Of a stretch of DNA of 64,000 bases, positions 62,683-64,000 are shown piece by piece. The stretch is from Cinclus cinclus (lineage: Eukaryota > Chordata > Aves > Passeriformes > Cinclidae). The stretch lies in contig NC_085046.1 in the NCBI RefSeq assembly GCF_963662255.1, positions 137,593,762-137,657,761 on the forward strand. The letters are read 5' to 3'. The notes below the pieces were generated by a model. It saw only the letters and a list, made by a program, of their open reading frames with translations. It was not told where the DNA came from and did no database searches. Made by a program: the position numbers and the translations under genes. Every line of letters begins with the position of its first letter. Position 1 is the first letter of the stretch.

Positions 62683-64000
62683 CCTGAAGCCCTCTGCTTC
62701 TGCAAGGACCACATGTTGCAGGTGAGTGAAAGGGCAGCACTGTAGGTTAGGTTGAGCAGTTCAAACTGCTGCTATCCCTGGCCAAGTAAAACACTGAATA
62801 AGCACTATCTATCTATGAGCTGTGACACCTTTGTCCACATGCAACTGCACACATTTGAGGCTAAAAAACCAGTGAGTTTGTGGAAACATTGCACTACGTC
62901 ATTTCTAGTTGTTACTGAATGATTACACAACTAAACACTACCTAAAGCACAGAAAACCAAAGGTAATAGAATCTTTAATCATCTAGCTAACTTTGAACCT
63001 GACTACCAATATGAATCTTCTGAAGCAACAAAGAAAAAATCATGTTGGGAGATAGGGGGAGAAGGTATCAGCTTTCCTTCTGGAGCATTTCAGAGGGAAT
63101 CTAATAAAAGAAGAAAAAACTACAACCTTATAGAACTTCTTCTGATGTATAATTATATAACTGTCTCAAAGTTTCAATTGGCATACTTACCACAGGACTT
63201 ATTATCTTAGCTTTGTAATAACTAAGTTACTAAAATACATCAGACTAAAATAAATCCGTTTTGAAATAATGTCTCACAACATCTATAATGAGTGACAAAA
63301 TGTATACTTCAGTTTTAACTCTTGGATTTCCAAGAAGGGAGTATAAATTTCCTTTAAATGGGGAGAAAAGCTACTCAGTGAAAAGGACCAAAGATAAAAT
63401 CAATAAAGTCCAAAGGATTAAACTTAATATGTTGCTTATAAATAAAATTTATAGACATGAAAAATACATTTATTTATCAGGAGGAACATATAGAAAATAA
63501 GGTTTTTAGCAAACCTTAACTGAAAGACAGCAGAACTATGCTCAGACAAAGGCTTGGAACTGCCCTAAAGTGAAAAGACTTTTCAGAAAACTACCCTCAT
63601 TAAGACAAGCTGGAATACTGCATCATTTCACAGAAGTACCAAAGCCAAAAACCTTTAGAGCAGAAACCTGATTTTTCCTAAACAAGAGTTGAATCTATGG
63701 GGTGGACGACGTGAAGAAGGGGAGTCAGGCAGCACAGGAATAGGGGGCTGTATGTGTAAATCACTGAAAGTATCTTAATGAAATTAAAGATCAGTGCTTT
63801 GAAAAATAAAGTCAATGCCTATGAGGATTTAAGTGAACCAGCATCAAGGAAACACAACTATGTGAAAAGTACGTGCCTAATCAAAAGCCCAAAGTGCAGC
63901 CCTAAAATACTGAACATTCACATTGAAGCATCTTTTGCTCAGGACTCAACAATTATTCTGCAATTTTCCTCCATTAGCTCACACATCATCAACCAAACTT
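62683..64000. other. Intronic stretch to the right edge, nothing recognised
   Basis: AT-rich; EIF3H exon 2 is not found here, so the intron continues beyond the window. Confidence 0.65.

Larger units (their letters stand above)
16709..64000 (-). other. EIF3H: EIF3H intron 2, more than 47 kb (3' part)
   Basis: I searched for the reverse complement of the expected exon 2 (ending in codons like HTEDDADFDE) and for a GC-rich exon 1 with the start codon, and found neither. The rest of the window is therefore read as one large first-half intron. Its recognisable contents are listed separately. The call depends on a visual search; a very short or diverged exon could be missed. Confidence 0.75.

Noticed and set aside
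1..64000. CRISPR arrays, operons, bacterial-type promoters and tRNA genes
   Set aside because: No evenly spaced direct repeats of the right kind, no intact tRNA fold or B box was seen, and the sequence is clearly vertebrate intronic DNA.

Overview
The window is a stretch of bird chromosome, probably from a songbird, lying inside one protein-coding gene, EIF3H (eukaryotic translation initiation factor 3 subunit H), which is transcribed on the minus strand. The vertebrate assignment rests on five exons with canonical GT-AG borders that splice in frame into a protein almost identical to human EIF3H. The bird assignment rests on several CR1 retrotransposons. The songbird assignment is weaker and rests on one long terminal repeat that resembles a family I associate with passerines. 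The DNA is AT-rich, as expected for introns.

Layout. Positions 1-1965 are the 5' part of the last intron; the final coding exon (about 32 codons) is off the left edge. Exons 7, 6, 5, 4 and 3 (numbered as in the 8-exon human gene) lie at 1966-2098, 5237-5357, 13382-13531, 14951-15050 and 16541-16708. They total 672 coding bases, corresponding to human residues about 97-321. From 16709 to the right edge I find neither exon 2 nor exon 1, so more than 47 kb is read as a single giant intron 2.

Intronic content. There is an LTR at about 4452-5111 (intron 6), ancient MIR/CORE-SINE remnants at about 10130, 26285 and 45311, and a 5S rRNA-derived pseudogene at about 22451. CR1 fragments lie at about 3935, 43236, 43386 and 62312. 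At about 29415-30605 one CR1 is interrupted by another. A decayed but nearly complete CR1 spans about 47222-51150 on the minus strand, with recognisable ORF1 coiled coil and esterase, endonuclease, reverse transcriptase and 3' UTR. Simple repeats include a run of 30 Gs (14562-14591), a polypurine tract (37067-37129), TA and CA runs, and A/C-rich blocks.

The most unusual segment is a compact CpG-rich patch at about 60665-61045 in otherwise AT-rich intron. It contains a strong match to the CTCF core motif and a three-copy 29-bp minisatellite. It is the best candidate for an undescribed regulatory element, such as an insulator, alternative promoter or enhancer.

I see no second protein-coding gene, no CRISPR array, no operon and no novel multi-gene system. 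Most open frames of 60-160 codons here are chance frames in introns or fragments of repeats.
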